Assembly: GCF_030128875.1 (NCBI RefSeq)
Contig: NZ_CP124620.1
Span: 3,880,001-3,944,000 of the forward strand
DNA length: 64,000 nt
DNA from: Stenotrophomonas sp. BIO128-Bstrain
Lineage (GTDB): Bacteria; Pseudomonadota; Gammaproteobacteria; Xanthomonadales; Xanthomonadaceae
Direction of reading: 5' to 3'
Part shown: positions 1 through 11,880 of the stretch, one piece after another
Position numbering within the stretch: the first letter of the stretch is position 1
How the letters are laid out: each line of letters opens with the position of its first letter
Notes under the pieces: generated by a model
Told to the model about the DNA's origin: nothing
What the model saw: only the letters and a program-made list of their open reading frames with translations
The model's database searches: none
Position numbers and translations under genes: made by a program

Positions 1-110
1 AAGGCGGCGAGATGCAGTGCGATTACAAAAGCGATACCCACGATACGCGGCCAGGAGAGGCCGGTGTCATCGCGTTGTTCGTACCTGTGAACGACTAGTT
101 GTTCCGTCAT
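1..110 (-). CDS. tonB: TonB energy transducer, N-terminal fragment (cut by window edge)
   Basis: The minus strand from an ATG at 110 reads MTEQLVVHRYEQRDD and then a hydrophobic segment (IVGIAFVIALHLAAL) before the window ends. A short cytoplasmic head followed by one N-terminal membrane anchor is the TonB layout; TonB couples the proton motive force to outer-membrane receptors through ExbB/ExbD. The position, next to a TPR gene and upstream of the gyrB block, matches the tonB-exbB-exbD cluster known in xanthomonads. Only 36 codons are visible, so the proline-rich spacer and C-terminal domain cannot be checked. Confidence 0.7.
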   Translation of the reverse strand, partial: MTEQLVVHRYEQRDDTGLSWPRIVGIAFVIALHLAA

Positions 111-196
111 GCGCCAAGAGCTCATTAGTGGGGCCGGGATACCCGGGGACAGGTAGCCCATGATCAGCGGTGCATGACACCGCAGGAACCTCCAAG

Positions 197-205
197 CTTA
201 TACCA
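197..205 (-). promoter_or_regulatory. Possible extended -10 element ahead of tonB
   Basis: On the minus strand the sequence TGGTATAAG resembles an extended -10 box (TGnTATAAT). It lies about 90 nt upstream of the tonB start. No clear -35 or Fur box was recognised, so this is a weak call. Confidence 0.3.
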
Positions 206-256
206 ATCCTGAGCGCCTGCGCATCACTTGTGCAGGCATTCAGGCGTTATTCCTAC

Positions 257-1453
257 TTACTTCAGGTTGATGATTTTCTTCGCATCCGCCTGGTTCTTCA
301 CACCCTTCGCCAGCGCTTGCTGGGCGGCCTGCTTGGCCTCCGGAATGCGACCTTCCGAATGCAGCACGCGTGCCAGATTCAGGTAGGTCTCGCCATCCTT
401 GGAAAGCGGGGCAGCCTTCTGCCACGCCTCGATCGCCTTGTCCGCCTGCTGCGGCTCGGAGTAGTAGTACGCCTGGGCCAGTGCCAGGTATACCTGATAA
501 TCCGGCTTCAGGATGTTTTTCTGCAGGCCATCATTGATAACGGCAATGACGTCCTTTTCTTTGTTCTCGCTGTTGGCGTAGATCGAGTACAGCTGCTTGT
601 ACTCGCGCTCGTCGGTCAGCTGGCCGGCTGCGTACAGCTTGGCCATGACCGCGCCGGCCTTGTCCATCTGGTCGGCCTGCATGTACATGCTGGCCAGGTT
701 CAGCTGGGCCTTCTTGTCGTTCGGGTTCTTGGCAGCCAGCGTTTCAGCCTGCTTGACCGCTTCGCCGGTCTGGCCGGCTTCGGCCATGGCGGCCATCAGC
801 AACTGGTTCCAGTTGTCCTTCGGCTCGGGCGAGCCGGCGATGGCCTGCTGCAGCACCGGGATGGCCTCGGCATAGCGCTCGGCCTGGTACAGCGCCTGGC
901 CCTTGGCGATCAGCTCTTCGGGCTTGTTCGACTTGGTCTCGGCGAAGTACTTGTCCAGGGTCGCCAGGCCTTCGTTGATCTGGTCGTCCTGCAGCTGCAG
1001 CTGACCCAGCATCAGCATCGACTGGTAATGGCCGTTGTTGTCCAGGCCGCCGAGCTGCAGCACCTGCTCGAGGTACTTCTTGGCCGAGGCGACGTCGTCC
1101 AGCTGGTAGGCCGCCTGCGAGGCGAGCTGCGCGGCGAGCGACTTGTCGTAGGTGTTGGCGGCGGGATTGGCCAGGATTTCGTCGGCCTGCGCGCGCGTCT
1201 CCGGGAACTTCTGGTCGTTGTAGCTGTCAATCATTTTCTGCAGCTTCGGGCCGACCTTGGCCGAGGACTTCTGCTCCGGCTCCTGGCGGGTCGCGTTCGG
1301 GTAGAGCACTTCGGCCTTGGCCTGCTTCTTCCCACCACGCGCGCCACGCTCCGACGAGCGGGCCTGGGCGAAGGCATCGGTGATCATGGCGCCACTTACA
1401 GCGGTCGCGATGAGGACGGAAAGGACGGCTTGCTTGTGGTTGCTGAAAATCAT
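257..1453 (-). CDS. Secreted tetratricopeptide repeat protein
   Basis: 398 aa. The N-terminus MIFSNHKQAVLSVLIATAVSG followed by AFAQA looks like a cleavable signal peptide, so the protein is probably periplasmic. The rest is helical repeat sequence with TPR-like spacing, for example the stretches around EELIAKGQALYQAERYAEAI and LNLARVLHSEGRIPEAKQAA. TPR proteins are binding scaffolds; no catalytic motif is visible. It sits immediately upstream of tonB on the same strand, so a role near TonB-dependent transport is possible, but that is inference from position only. The ATG at 1453 is chosen because the signal peptide starts directly there. Confidence 0.8.
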   Translation of the reverse strand: MIFSNHKQAVLSVLIATAVSGAMITDAFAQARSSERGARGGKKQAKAEVLYPNATRQEPEQKSSAKVGPKLQKMIDSYNDQKFPETRAQADEILANPAANTYDKSLAAQLASQAAYQLDDVASAKKYLEQVLQLGGLDNNGHYQSMLMLGQLQLQDDQINEGLATLDKYFAETKSNKPEELIAKGQALYQAERYAEAIPVLQQAIAGSPEPKDNWNQLLMAAMAEAGQTGEAVKQAETLAAKNPNDKKAQLNLASMYMQADQMDKAGAVMAKLYAAGQLTDEREYKQLYSIYANSENKEKDVIAVINDGLQKNILKPDYQVYLALAQAYYYSEPQQADKAIEAWQKAAPLSKDGETYLNLARVLHSEGRIPEAKQAAQQALAKGVKNQADAKKIINLK

Positions 1454-1595
1454 CTTTCACCTCGATCGAACCGCCGCAGCGGCATCAAAACGGACTGTCA
1501 GAAAAATCTGAGCCGCCAAACGTATCAGAAACTGATGGCGTGAGAAATCGTTTCCGATGCTGCAATACAGCATCTTTTGGTCGCATACGGGCGCG

Positions 1596-2402
1596 TCAGC
1601 CACACTTCGGACGACGCCCGTCCGCCTGGGCTTGTTGGTATACACCACTCAGGGAGGGCGCGTCTCGCTGCAATTCCCGGATGCGGTTGGCCGGATCGGG
1701 GTGGGTGGACAGCCACTGCGGTGACCGGCCGCCGCTGGCAGCCATCATGTTCTGCCACAGATCGACCGCCTGGGCCGGGTTGAAACCGGCCTCGGCCATC
1801 AGGCGCTGGCCGACGATATCGGCCTCGCTTTCCTGGGTCCGCGAGCCTGGCAGGAGGAAGGCCGCCTGGGCACCGGCGCCGCCGAGCTGGCTGACGGTAC
1901 TGGCCGCTCCCTCGCCGTAGGCCGCGCCTGCCAGCGCGCCGAGGACCGACAGCCCGGTCTGCGCACCCATCTGGCGGGTGATGCGTTCTTCGTGGTGGCG
2001 GGAGATCACGTGCCCGATCTCGTGGCCGATGACGGCGGCCAGCTGATCCTGGTTCTTGGCGACGGTGAAGATGCCGGTATTGACCCCGACCTTGCCGCCG
2101 GGCAAAGCGAACGCGTTGGGTTCCTTGTCGACCATCAGGGCCGTCTCCCACCGTACGCCACGGTACTGTGCGGGAAGCTGAGCGACCAGCGCATTCACCA
2201 CGCACTGGACGTAGGCGTTCTGCTTCGGGTCGGTGCTCAACGTACCTTTGGACTTGGTCTCGGTAAACGCCTGCGCGCCCAGCTGGTCCAGCTCGGCCTG
2301 CGATACCCCGCCCACCATCTGGCGGCGGCCGGTGGGTGAGGTGGTGGTGGCGCACGCGCTCACCAGCATGGCGATGGCAATTCCCAACAGCACTGGTTTC
2401 AT
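1596..2402 (-). CDS. M48 family zinc metalloprotease, lipoprotein (LoiP/YcaL type)
   Basis: 268 aa from the ATG at 2402. The N-terminus MKPVLLGIAIAMLVSAC carries a lipobox (LVSAC), so it is probably a lipoprotein. The zinc site HEIGH (in AAVIGHEIGHVISRHH) and a downstream ESEAD with the third ligand are present, followed by the STHPDPANRI motif typical of small M48 periplasmic proteases that act in outer-membrane protein quality control. The reading frame extends upstream to 2630, but that part is antisense to the CPBP gene and lacks a signal sequence, so the lipoprotein start is preferred. Confidence 0.88.
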   Translation of the reverse strand: MKPVLLGIAIAMLVSACATTTSPTGRRQMVGGVSQAELDQLGAQAFTETKSKGTLSTDPKQNAYVQCVVNALVAQLPAQYRGVRWETALMVDKEPNAFALPGGKVGVNTGIFTVAKNQDQLAAVIGHEIGHVISRHHEERITRQMGAQTGLSVLGALAGAAYGEGAASTVSQLGGAGAQAAFLLPGSRTQESEADIVGQRLMAEAGFNPAQAVDLWQNMMAASGGRSPQWLSTHPDPANRIRELQRDAPSLSGVYQQAQADGRRPKCG

Positions 2403-2473
2403 GTGCGATCCCCCGTGTTCATATGCGCAGTGTGGAACGTGGCGACGTAAATTTTCGTCAAGCCGCGTAGTCG

Positions 2474-3325
2474 TTATTGGATGCCCAGGAACATGAGGGC
2501 GGCCAGGGCAATGCCGTTGTTCAACGCATGCGCGGCGATCGGCGCCCACAAGGTGCCGGTGCGCTGGTAGAGCCAGGCGAAGGCGGCGCCCATGCCGCCA
2601 TAGACCAGCCACAGCTGGGCGATTTCCCATGGGCCGTTGGCGCTGGTACCGGGAATTTCATGCACCAGGGCGAAGGCCAGGCTGCTCAGCAACATGCCCA
2701 GCAGCGGCCGGCCGGCCTGCCACAGGCGACCGAACAGCACCCGGCGGAACAGCAGTTCCTCATAGGCCGGAGCAAGCACCACGGCAAACAGCGCCAGGAA
2801 CCAGGGGAAGCGCGTCATCGCCTGTTCCATCAGCGCCAGGTTGGTCGGCACCGGCTCGATACCGCCCTGTTTGGCCAGCCACGCGATCAGATTGCTGCCG
2901 ACGATCACCCCGGTGGCGACCAGTAGTGTCCACCCCCAGGTGGAAGGGCGACGGGCGGCCTGGAACGACAGCGCCCGTTCGGCGGGCGTGGCCCGACGAC
3001 GGAAGAAATACAGCACCAGTGCCGCGCCACCGGTGGCGACCAGCGCCATCAGGATCTGGGCGAGGGCACCGGGTTGTCCGAGCTGCTGGGCAAGACCGGC
3101 GACCGCGGACGCATCCGCACCGTCGCGCGCCGCCTGGTAACCGACGATCGCACCGCGGTAGAGCCCCCAGGCCAAGCCGCTGATCAGACTGAGCGAGAGC
3201 AGCACCGCCACGCCGATGCCCAGATCGATGAAGAACCCTGCAAGCGGAGAACCCGGCCTGCGCGGTGATGATGGAACAGCGGGGGGAAGCGGAGGCGTCA
3301 TGGACGCCGGGGGGGTAACGGACAT
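2474..3325 (-). CDS. CPBP family intramembrane glutamic endopeptidase
   Basis: 283 aa, mostly hydrophobic with about six to eight likely membrane segments after a proline-rich head. The CPBP/Abi signature is present: an EE pair followed by R (PAYEELLFRRVLFGRL), then a His in FALVHEIPG and a later His/Asn motif (HALNNG). Family members are Rce1-like membrane proteases; the substrate is unknown here. Start ATG 3325 is used; a second Met nine residues in is an alternative. It lies 67 bp downstream of gyrB on the same strand. Confidence 0.85.
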   Translation of the reverse strand: MSVTPPASMTPPLPPAVPSSPRRPGSPLAGFFIDLGIGVAVLLSLSLISGLAWGLYRGAIVGYQAARDGADASAVAGLAQQLGQPGALAQILMALVATGGAALVLYFFRRRATPAERALSFQAARRPSTWGWTLLVATGVIVGSNLIAWLAKQGGIEPVPTNLALMEQAMTRFPWFLALFAVVLAPAYEELLFRRVLFGRLWQAGRPLLGMLLSSLAFALVHEIPGTSANGPWEIAQLWLVYGGMGAAFAWLYQRTGTLWAPIAAHALNNGIALAALMFLGIQ

Positions 3326-3350
3326 CGGATTCCTGGCATCGGGGGGCGAT

Positions 3351-3378
3351 GGCCGGCCAGGGTCGCCCCCGGCCGGCC
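3351..3378 (-). terminator. GC hairpin after gyrB, no clear U-tract
   Basis: The arms GGCCGGCC at 3351-3358 and 3371-3378 form a perfect 8-bp stem with a 12-nt loop, just beyond the gyrB stop. No run of T follows on the minus strand, so it may be only a weak terminator or an RNA-stabilising hairpin. Confidence 0.35.
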
Positions 3379-3392
3379 TTGCCCCGATTGTG

Positions 3393-7063
<3,671 letters not shown>

Positions 7064-7132
7064 GCGGAAGATCGACGCCGCGCCGGGCGGCAGAGGGGTA
7101 GCGGGGAATCGATCAGCTTACTGCATTGCCCT

Positions 7133-7148
7133 GGTTCCACGTGGTGCA
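7133..7148. promoter_or_regulatory. Degenerate parS-like site 3
   Basis: 13 of 16 match to the parS palindrome; the left half and CACGTG core are intact and the right half is altered (GGTGCA). About 70 bp upstream of recF. Confidence 0.45.
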
Positions 7149-7307
7149 AGCAGCCCTGGAAGTGCGCCGCCGTACAGTCCCCGGCGTTTCACCCAGCCCC
7201 GGGAGGAAGTGCCGGGCCCCGGCGGACGATGGCGAACCCCACTGCCCGATGTGGAGCAGGGCAGTGCAAGGCGGACGAGGCGGCGTAGGGGACTCACTCA
7301 GGCGTGC

Positions 7308-7323
7308 CGTACCACGTGGAACA
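7308..7323. promoter_or_regulatory. parS-like site 4
   Basis: 14 of 16 match to TGTTCCACGTGGAACA; the right half is perfect. Intergenic between recF and dnaN. Confidence 0.6.
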
Positions 7324-7569
7324 TGCCCGTCGACCTCCACCCGGAGGCTCGAGAACGCGCTCAATTTCTTCAATTCTGAGGCTCGTCCAGGCCCATGGTG
7401 CTGCAGATTTCAAGAAATCCGGGGCGTTTTCCAGGGCGCCCAGCAGCCCGATCAGTACGTCCGAGCGGGATTGTTTGAATTCTGCGCGCGTCGCCGAAGC
7501 GCACCCCGTCAGAAATGAAGGACGCTCGCGCAGACCCAAACGAGACTGTCCACATCCCCCATGTATGAG

Positions 7570-7578
7570 TTATGCACA
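7570..7578 (+). promoter_or_regulatory. DnaA box (TTATGCACA)
   Basis: Matches the consensus TTATNCACA. It lies 14 bp from an oppositely oriented box, at the edge of the AT-rich part of the recF-dnaN gap. Confidence 0.7.
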
Positions 7579-7592
7579 ACCTAAGGGCAATC

Positions 7593-7601
7593 TGTGGATA
7601 A
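7593..7601 (-). promoter_or_regulatory. DnaA box (TTATCCACA on minus strand)
   Basis: Perfect strong DnaA box read on the minus strand (TGTGGATAA on the plus strand), paired with the box at 7570. Confidence 0.75.
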
Positions 7602-7671
7602 AAAGAGGCCTTGGAACAGGCTTTAAAGATACCCACAGGATCACCCCCAGGCTCAGGCCCTGTTTTACCGG

Positions 7672-7786
7672 GGGTTTCGAGGCCCTAATTCTCTTTGTAA
7701 CCAACCATTTAACCTACTTTTCAACCAAATCTGGCCCTACCACCACCACCTAGCTTTAGATTTATATACAGTTTTTAAAAGCATAG
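7672..7786 (+). repeat. Left arm of long imperfect inverted repeat flanking dnaN
   Basis: Pairs with 9394-9508 on the opposite strand. Within it, 7730-7763 matches the reverse complement of 9417-9450 at 31 of 34 bases; GGGTTTCGAGG at 7672 recurs in the partner at the same spacing (58 bp), and an AT-rich TTTTTAAAAGCATAG-like tail is shared. The middle 47 bp is diverged. Confidence 0.8.
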
Positions 7787-8112
7787 AGCTGTGATTCAGC
7801 GGCAGAAAGCCGACTCGTCGCGGCGCTCCAGATCTGGAGAGAACTCTGTCCTGGTTCGCAGTGGCGGCTTAACAGGATTCGCGCGATTGGCGGCGGGCAG
7901 GCGCTACCGAGCCACTTTTGCACCTGCGTTCGATAACGATCACCCCATCGCAAGATCGCTACTGGTTTGTGAGCGCAGCGAGGATGCGAATCGCGTGTGC
8001 CGGTGGCGACCTTGGTTCACGTGGCCGGTAACCATGGAGATCGGCCTTCACCCCCTACCCATGAAGCAGGCCTGCGTGTGCGGATACCCGGTCAGACAAG
8101 CAGGCAGGCAGG

Positions 8113-8146
<34 letters not shown>

Positions 8147-8180
8147 AAGCAAGCATCTCCGAGGTTCAACGCTACGACGA

Positions 8181-8196
8181 TGCTCCACGTGGAACA
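8181..8196. promoter_or_regulatory. parS-like site 5
   Basis: 15 of 16 match to TGTTCCACGTGGAACA (third base C). Located just beyond the dnaN terminator. Confidence 0.8.
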
Positions 8197-8211
8197 TCGT
8201 TTCTTTCGCCC

Positions 8212-8235
8212 AAAAAGAAACCCGGCAGTGCCGGG
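8212..8235 (-). terminator. Intrinsic terminator of dnaN
   Basis: On the minus strand a CCCGGC-ACT-GCCGGG hairpin is followed by TTTCTTTTT. It lies about 40 bp beyond the dnaN stop and should separate dnaN transcription from recF. Confidence 0.85.
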
Positions 8236-8250
8236 CTTCTCAAACAACTC

Positions 8251-8266
8251 GGTTCCACGTGGAACC
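8251..8266. promoter_or_regulatory. parS-like site 6
   Basis: 14 of 16 match to the parS palindrome, symmetric substitutions at the outer bases (GGTTCC..GGAACC). It sits between the dnaN stop and its terminator hairpin. Confidence 0.65.
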
Positions 8267-8277
8267 AGCGCGCCAGG

Positions 8278-9378
8278 TCAGAGACGCAGCGGCATCACCA
8301 CATGACGCGACTTCTCGCTGCTGGCCTCGCGGACCAGGGCAGAGGAGTTCGAATCACGCAGCTGGATCACGACGTGCTCGTCGCGCAGTGCCGATAGGGC
8401 ATCCAGCAGGTAGTTCACGTTGAAGCCGATGGCAAGGTCGCTGACCGTGGTATCGGCCTCGATCTCTTCCTGGGCTTCTTCCTGCTCCGGGTTGTGCGCG
8501 CTGATTTTCAGGTTGCCCGGCGAGACTTCCACGCGGATACCGCGGTACTTCTCGTTGGACAGAATCGCAGCACGCTGCAGCGAGGCACGCAGGGCTTCGC
8601 GATCGACCTTCACTTCGCGATCGGCACCGATCGGGATGACAGCCTCGTAATCCGGGAAGCGACCGTCGATCAGCTTGGAGGTGAAGGTCACATCGTCGCG
8701 CTTGACGCGCACGTGGCTGCGGCCGACTTCCAGCTCGATCTCGCGATCACCGCTTTCCAGCAGGCGCTGCAGCTCGGTCACGCCCTTGCGCGGCACGATG
8801 ATCTGGCGCTTGGCACCGCTGGCCTTTTCCAGCTCGGTTTCGCACAGCGCCAGGCGGTGACCATCGGTCGCCACGGTACGCAGGGCATCGCCACGCAGGT
8901 CGAACAACAGGCCGTTGAGGTAGTAGCGCACGTCCTGCTGGGCCATCGCGAACGCGGTGCGTTCGATCAGCTCCTTCAGGGTCGCTTCGCCGATGGCCAC
9001 GCGCTCGGTGGCTTCGACTTCGTCGACAGACGGGAAGTCGTTGGCCGGCAACGTTGCCAGGGTGAAGCGGCTGCGCCCGGCCTGCACGGTGATCTTGTCA
9101 CCGGTCTGCGAGACGGTGATCCGGCTGCCGTCGGGCAGGGCACGGATGATCTCGAACAGCTTGCGGGCGGGGATGGTGGTCTCGCCGTCCTGGGCATCTT
9201 CCACCGCGATCCGCGACACCATTTCCACTTCCAGGTCCGTGCCGGTCAGCGACAGCTGTCCGTTCTGGACCTGAACCAGGAAATTAGCCAGAACCGGCAG
9301 GGTCTGGCGGCGTTCGACCACGTTGACGACTTGTGCCAACGGCTTGAGAAAGGCTTCGCGCTGCAGTGTGAAACGCAT
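8278..9378 (-). CDS. dnaN: DNA polymerase III subunit beta (sliding clamp)
   Basis: 366 aa, the standard length. It begins MRFTLQREAFLKPLAQVVNV and shows the family features RQTLPVLANFLVQ, an NGLLFDLRG-like segment and the C-terminal hydrophobic end (VVMPLRL). The clamp is a ring-shaped dimer that tethers Pol III to DNA and binds partners through a hydrophobic pocket. It lies 276 bp downstream of dnaA on the same strand, with oriC-like sequence in between, and is followed by a strong intrinsic terminator. Confidence 0.98.
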   Translation of the reverse strand: MRFTLQREAFLKPLAQVVNVVERRQTLPVLANFLVQVQNGQLSLTGTDLEVEMVSRIAVEDAQDGETTIPARKLFEIIRALPDGSRITVSQTGDKITVQAGRSRFTLATLPANDFPSVDEVEATERVAIGEATLKELIERTAFAMAQQDVRYYLNGLLFDLRGDALRTVATDGHRLALCETELEKASGAKRQIIVPRKGVTELQRLLESGDREIELEVGRSHVRVKRDDVTFTSKLIDGRFPDYEAVIPIGADREVKVDREALRASLQRAAILSNEKYRGIRVEVSPGNLKISAHNPEQEEAQEEIEADTTVSDLAIGFNVNYLLDALSALRDEHVVIQLRDSNSSALVREASSEKSRHVVMPLRL

Positions 9379-9393
9379 GTGGTTCCGTGCCCC

Positions 9394-9508
9394 TATGCTT
9401 TAAAAAAATGTGGAATAAATCAAAAGCTTGGTGGTGCTGGTAGGGCCAGAATCGCGGGAAAACACGACTAAGCCTTTGTAAACAAAAGGGTTTTTGACCT
9501 CGAAACCC
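9394..9508 (-). repeat. Right arm of long imperfect inverted repeat flanking dnaN
   Basis: Partner of 7672-7786; see that entry for the match. It lies wholly in the dnaN-dnaA gap, starting about 15 bp upstream of the dnaN ATG, so it also covers the probable dnaN promoter. Confidence 0.8.
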
Positions 9509-9542
9509 TCTGCATTACTAGCCCCCAAGGGGTGGGGAAAGG

Positions 9543-9551
9543 TGTGGATAA
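9543..9551 (-). promoter_or_regulatory. DnaA box (TTATCCACA on minus strand)
   Basis: Perfect consensus box, TGTGGATAA on the plus strand, in the dnaN-dnaA gap. Confidence 0.75.
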
Positions 9552-9577
9552 CTTTACCGCCGAATCGAGCGGCTTTT

Positions 9578-9586
9578 TTATCCACA
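9578..9586 (+). promoter_or_regulatory. DnaA box (TTATCCACA)
   Basis: Perfect consensus box preceded by a run of T, 26 bp from the oppositely oriented box at 9543. Confidence 0.75.
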
Positions 9587-9654
9587 ACCTATACCTCGCT
9601 TACTACCGGATTCTGCACCGTTTTATGCGATGACGCCTTAGCGGCGTACATGCA

Positions 9655-10989
9655 TCATTCGCTCAACTTCCGGATCAGCTTGTCCCAGTCTTCCCGCAAC
9701 TTGCCGTCGGCTTCCATCAACGTCCGGATCTGCCGGCAGGCATGCAGCACCGTGGTGTGGTCCCGGCCGGCAAAGGCGTCGCCGATTTCCGGCAGGCTGT
9801 GCTCGGTCAGTTCCTTGGTCAGGGCCATGGCGACCTGACGGGGACGGGCCAGCGAGCGGGTCCGACGCTTGGACAGCAGATCCTTGATCTGCAGCCCGTA
9901 GTAGTCGGCCACGGTTTTCTGGATGTTGGGAATGCTGATCGCCTGCTGCTGGGCGCGAAGCAGGTCGCGCAGGGTTTCCTGGGCGAAATCAGTGGTGATC
10001 GCACGGCCGGTGAAATTGGCGCGTGCGGCCAGGGTATTCAACGCACCTTCGAGGTCGCGGACATTGGAGCGCATCTTCTTGGCAATCAGAAACGCCACAT
10101 CGTCGGGGATATCGGTGCCACGCTCGCGGGCCTTGGCCAGCACGATCGCTGCGCGCGTCTCGAAGTCCGGCGGCTCGATCGCCACCGACAGGCCCCAGGC
10201 CAGCCGCGACTTCAGCCGTGCTTCCAGGCCCTCGACTTCGCGCGGGTACCGGTCACAGGTCAGGATGATCTGCTGCTTGCCGTCGAACAGGGCGTTGAAC
10301 GTATGGAAGAACTCTTCCTGGGTACGGTCCTTGCCGGCGAAGAACTGGATGTCATCGATCAGCAGCGCGTCCACCTGCTGGAACTGGCGCTTGAACTGGT
10401 CCATGGTTTTTTCCTGCAGCGCACGGATCATCGCGCTGAAGAACTGTTCCGAACGCAGGTACAGCACCTTGGCTGCCGGGTTGGCCTGACGCATCGCATT
10501 GCCGGCCGCGAACATCAGGTGGGTCTTGCCCAGGCCGGTTCCGCCGTACAGCAGCAACGGGTTGTGGGCCCGGTCGCCCGGCTTCTGGGCCGCCTGGAAC
10601 GCCGCGGCCAGGCCCAGCTGGTTGCTGCGGCCCTCCACGAAGTTGGCGAAGGTGTAGTGCGAATCCATGTTGCCGGCGAACGGCACCAGGGGCTCGGCCG
10701 GTGCCGCCGGTGAGGACAGGCCCGGAATCGGCGCGATCTGCGCCTCCACCGGGCGCGGACGCGAGCCGATTTCAAGAAAAACGTCGCCGAAACCGGCGAA
10801 GTGCGCCAGCAGTTCCTTGATGCGCGGCAGATACAGCTCGCGCACCTGGTCGACGATGAAGGCGTTCGGCGCATAAAGCACCAGGCTGTCCGCGCGCAGA
10901 TCTGCCTGCAGCGGCTTCAACCAGGTGTGAACATCCTCGGGCGGAAACTCCGCTTCGAGGCGTTCGAGGGAACGAGACCAGGCATCCAT
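9655..10989 (-). CDS. dnaA: Chromosomal replication initiator protein DnaA
   Basis: 444 aa from the ATG at 10989 ([20 protein letters not shown]). Domain I is followed by a short proline/alanine linker; the AAA+ domain has Walker [10 protein letters not shown] and Walker [13 protein letters not shown]; domain IV carries the DnaA signature [14 protein letters not shown]. It binds DnaA boxes and opens oriC. The frame continues upstream to 11112, but this extension has no DnaA similarity, so the internal ATG is used. DnaA boxes lie on both sides (9543-9586 and 11115), consistent with autoregulation. Confidence 0.98.
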   Translation of the reverse strand: MDAWSRSLERLEAEFPPEDVHTWLKPLQADLRADSLVLYAPNAFIVDQVRELYLPRIKELLAHFAGFGDVFLEIGSRPRPVEAQIAPIPGLSSPAAPAEPLVPFAGNMDSHYTFANFVEGRSNQLGLAAAFQAAQKPGDRAHNPLLLYGGTGLGKTHLMFAAGNAMRQANPAAKVLYLRSEQFFSAMIRALQEKTMDQFKRQFQQVDALLIDDIQFFAGKDRTQEEFFHTFNALFDGKQQIILTCDRYPREVEGLEARLKSRLAWGLSVAIEPPDFETRAAIVLAKARERGTDIPDDVAFLIAKKMRSNVRDLEGALNTLAARANFTGRAITTDFAQETLRDLLRAQQQAISIPNIQKTVADYYGLQIKDLLSKRRTRSLARPRQVAMALTKELTEHSLPEIGDAFAGRDHTTVLHACRQIRTLMEADGKLREDWDKLIRKLSE

Positions 10990-11114
10990 CGGCAATAATC
11001 GTCTGGGGCCAGCGGATAGGCGAACAAAAGCGCCGCACCGCAGGCCGGAAGGGGGGAAGAATGGATGGCGCAGACTACCACCGACGAGGGGGGCCGGGAA
11101 TGGTTGTCCCAAAG

Positions 11115-11123
11115 TTATTCACA
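11115..11123 (+). promoter_or_regulatory. DnaA box (TTATTCACA) between dnaA and rpmH
   Basis: Fits TTATNCACA and sits about 125 bp upstream of the dnaA start, in the divergent dnaA/rpmH control region. A second weaker match (GATCCACAG) follows at about 11129. Likely part of dnaA autoregulation. Confidence 0.6.
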
Positions 11124-11175
11124 AAACGATCCACAGCTATTGCACAGCCCGGTGAATTCCCGTAGTGACAGACAC

Positions 11176-11205
11176 TTGACGGGACCTCGATGAGGTCTAT
11201 AGAAT
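11176..11205 (+). promoter_or_regulatory. rpmH-rnpA promoter
   Basis: A -35 element TTGACG at 11176-11181 and a -10 element TAGAAT at 11200-11205 with 18-bp spacing (or TATAGA at 11198 with 16 bp). It is well placed for rpmH, whose start is about 38 nt downstream. Confidence 0.75.
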
Positions 11206-11242
11206 TTCCGGTTCTTTCCGTCCCCTTCATATAGAGGCCCGC

Positions 11243-11383
11243 ATGGCCACCAAGCGCACTTTCCAACCCAGCAACCTCAAGCGTAAGCGCGACCATGGCT
11301 TCCGTGCCCGTATGAAGACCGCTGACGGCCGCAAGATCCTGTCGCGTCGCCGCGCCAAGGGCCGTAAAGTCCTGAGCGCTTGA
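11243..11383 (+). CDS. rpmH: 50S ribosomal protein L34
   Basis: 46 aa, beginning [20 protein letters not shown] and ending KGRKVLSA. It is very basic with the fixed L34 pattern KRTFQPS...HGFRARM...GRKIL..RRAKGR. L34 is a late-assembling large-subunit protein. It is first in the rpmH-rnpA-yidC block divergent from dnaA, the conserved arrangement near bacterial origins. An AGAGG ribosome site precedes the ATG. Confidence 0.97.
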   Translation: MATKRTFQPSNLKRKRDHGFRARMKTADGRKILSRRRAKGRKVLSA

Positions 11384-11388
11384 TTGCA

Positions 11389-11880
11389 ATGCCGCTTCCC
11401 GCGGCAGACGCAATCCTGACTGTGAGCAGTTCCGACCCGCGCAAGCGATTTCCTCGCTCTGCGCGGGTTCGTACGCGTGCCGAATATACAACGGTCTTCA
11501 ACGGCGCCCGCCGTGTGTCCGATCCGCTGATGACCCTGCACTGGCTGAAGAGCGATACGCCAGCCAGGTTGGGTCTTGCGGTGTCGCGCAAAGTCGATCC
11601 CCGAGCCGTGGGTCGCAACCGAGTGAAGCGTGTGCTGCGCGATGCCACACGCCACCTACGGCCGTGGATGAGTGCCGGCGATTACGTCGTCGTTGCCCGC
11701 AGCGCCGCCCGTACCGCCAGCAATTCAGATATCCGCCAGGCCTTTGAACGCCTGCTGCGCCGCCTTGGCGCATTGCCCATGCCGGGCGCGGACGGCACAA
11801 TGCCGCCGCCCCTGGGCGTTGTACCCCTTTCCCAGTCCGAGCCGGCATTGCGTGCCGGCCCCGTCGAGCCTGCACGCTGA
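11389..11880 (+). CDS. rnpA: Ribonuclease P protein component, long C-terminal tail
   Basis: 163 aa from the ATG at 11389, five bases after the rpmH stop. The core shows [21 protein letters not shown] and the RNase P motif [13 protein letters not shown], which contact the P RNA and pre-tRNA leader. The protein family is usually near 120 aa; here about 45 extra residues, rich in Gly, Pro and Ala, follow the core. The stop overlaps the yidC start (TGATG), where many other bacteria carry yidD. An upstream TTG at 11380 is an alternative start. Confidence 0.93.
   Translation: MPLPAADAILTVSSSDPRKRFPRSARVRTRAEYTTVFNGARRVSDPLMTLHWLKSDTPARLGLAVSRKVDPRAVGRNRVKRVLRDATRHLRPWMSAGDYVVVARSAARTASNSDIRQAFERLLRRLGALPMPGADGTMPPPLGVVPLSQSEPALRAGPVEPAR

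Larger units (their letters stand above)
9379..9654. other. Putative chromosomal origin (oriC), dnaN-dnaA interval
   Basis: 276 bp, AT-rich relative to its surroundings, with perfect DnaA boxes at 9543-9551 (minus) and 9578-9586 (plus), a near box at about 9409-9418 (TGTGGAATAA, one inserted base), A/T runs near 9400 and 9571-9580, and the right arm of the inverted repeat. The dnaA-dnaN gap is, from memory, where oriC was assigned in Xanthomonas campestris. A strand switch in gene orientation follows shortly after dnaA. Which of the two DnaA-box regions is the active origin cannot be decided from sequence. Confidence 0.7.

Noticed and set aside
8013..8028. CACGTG site resembling parS
   Set aside because: Only 10 of 16 bases fit the parS palindrome; both flanks differ.
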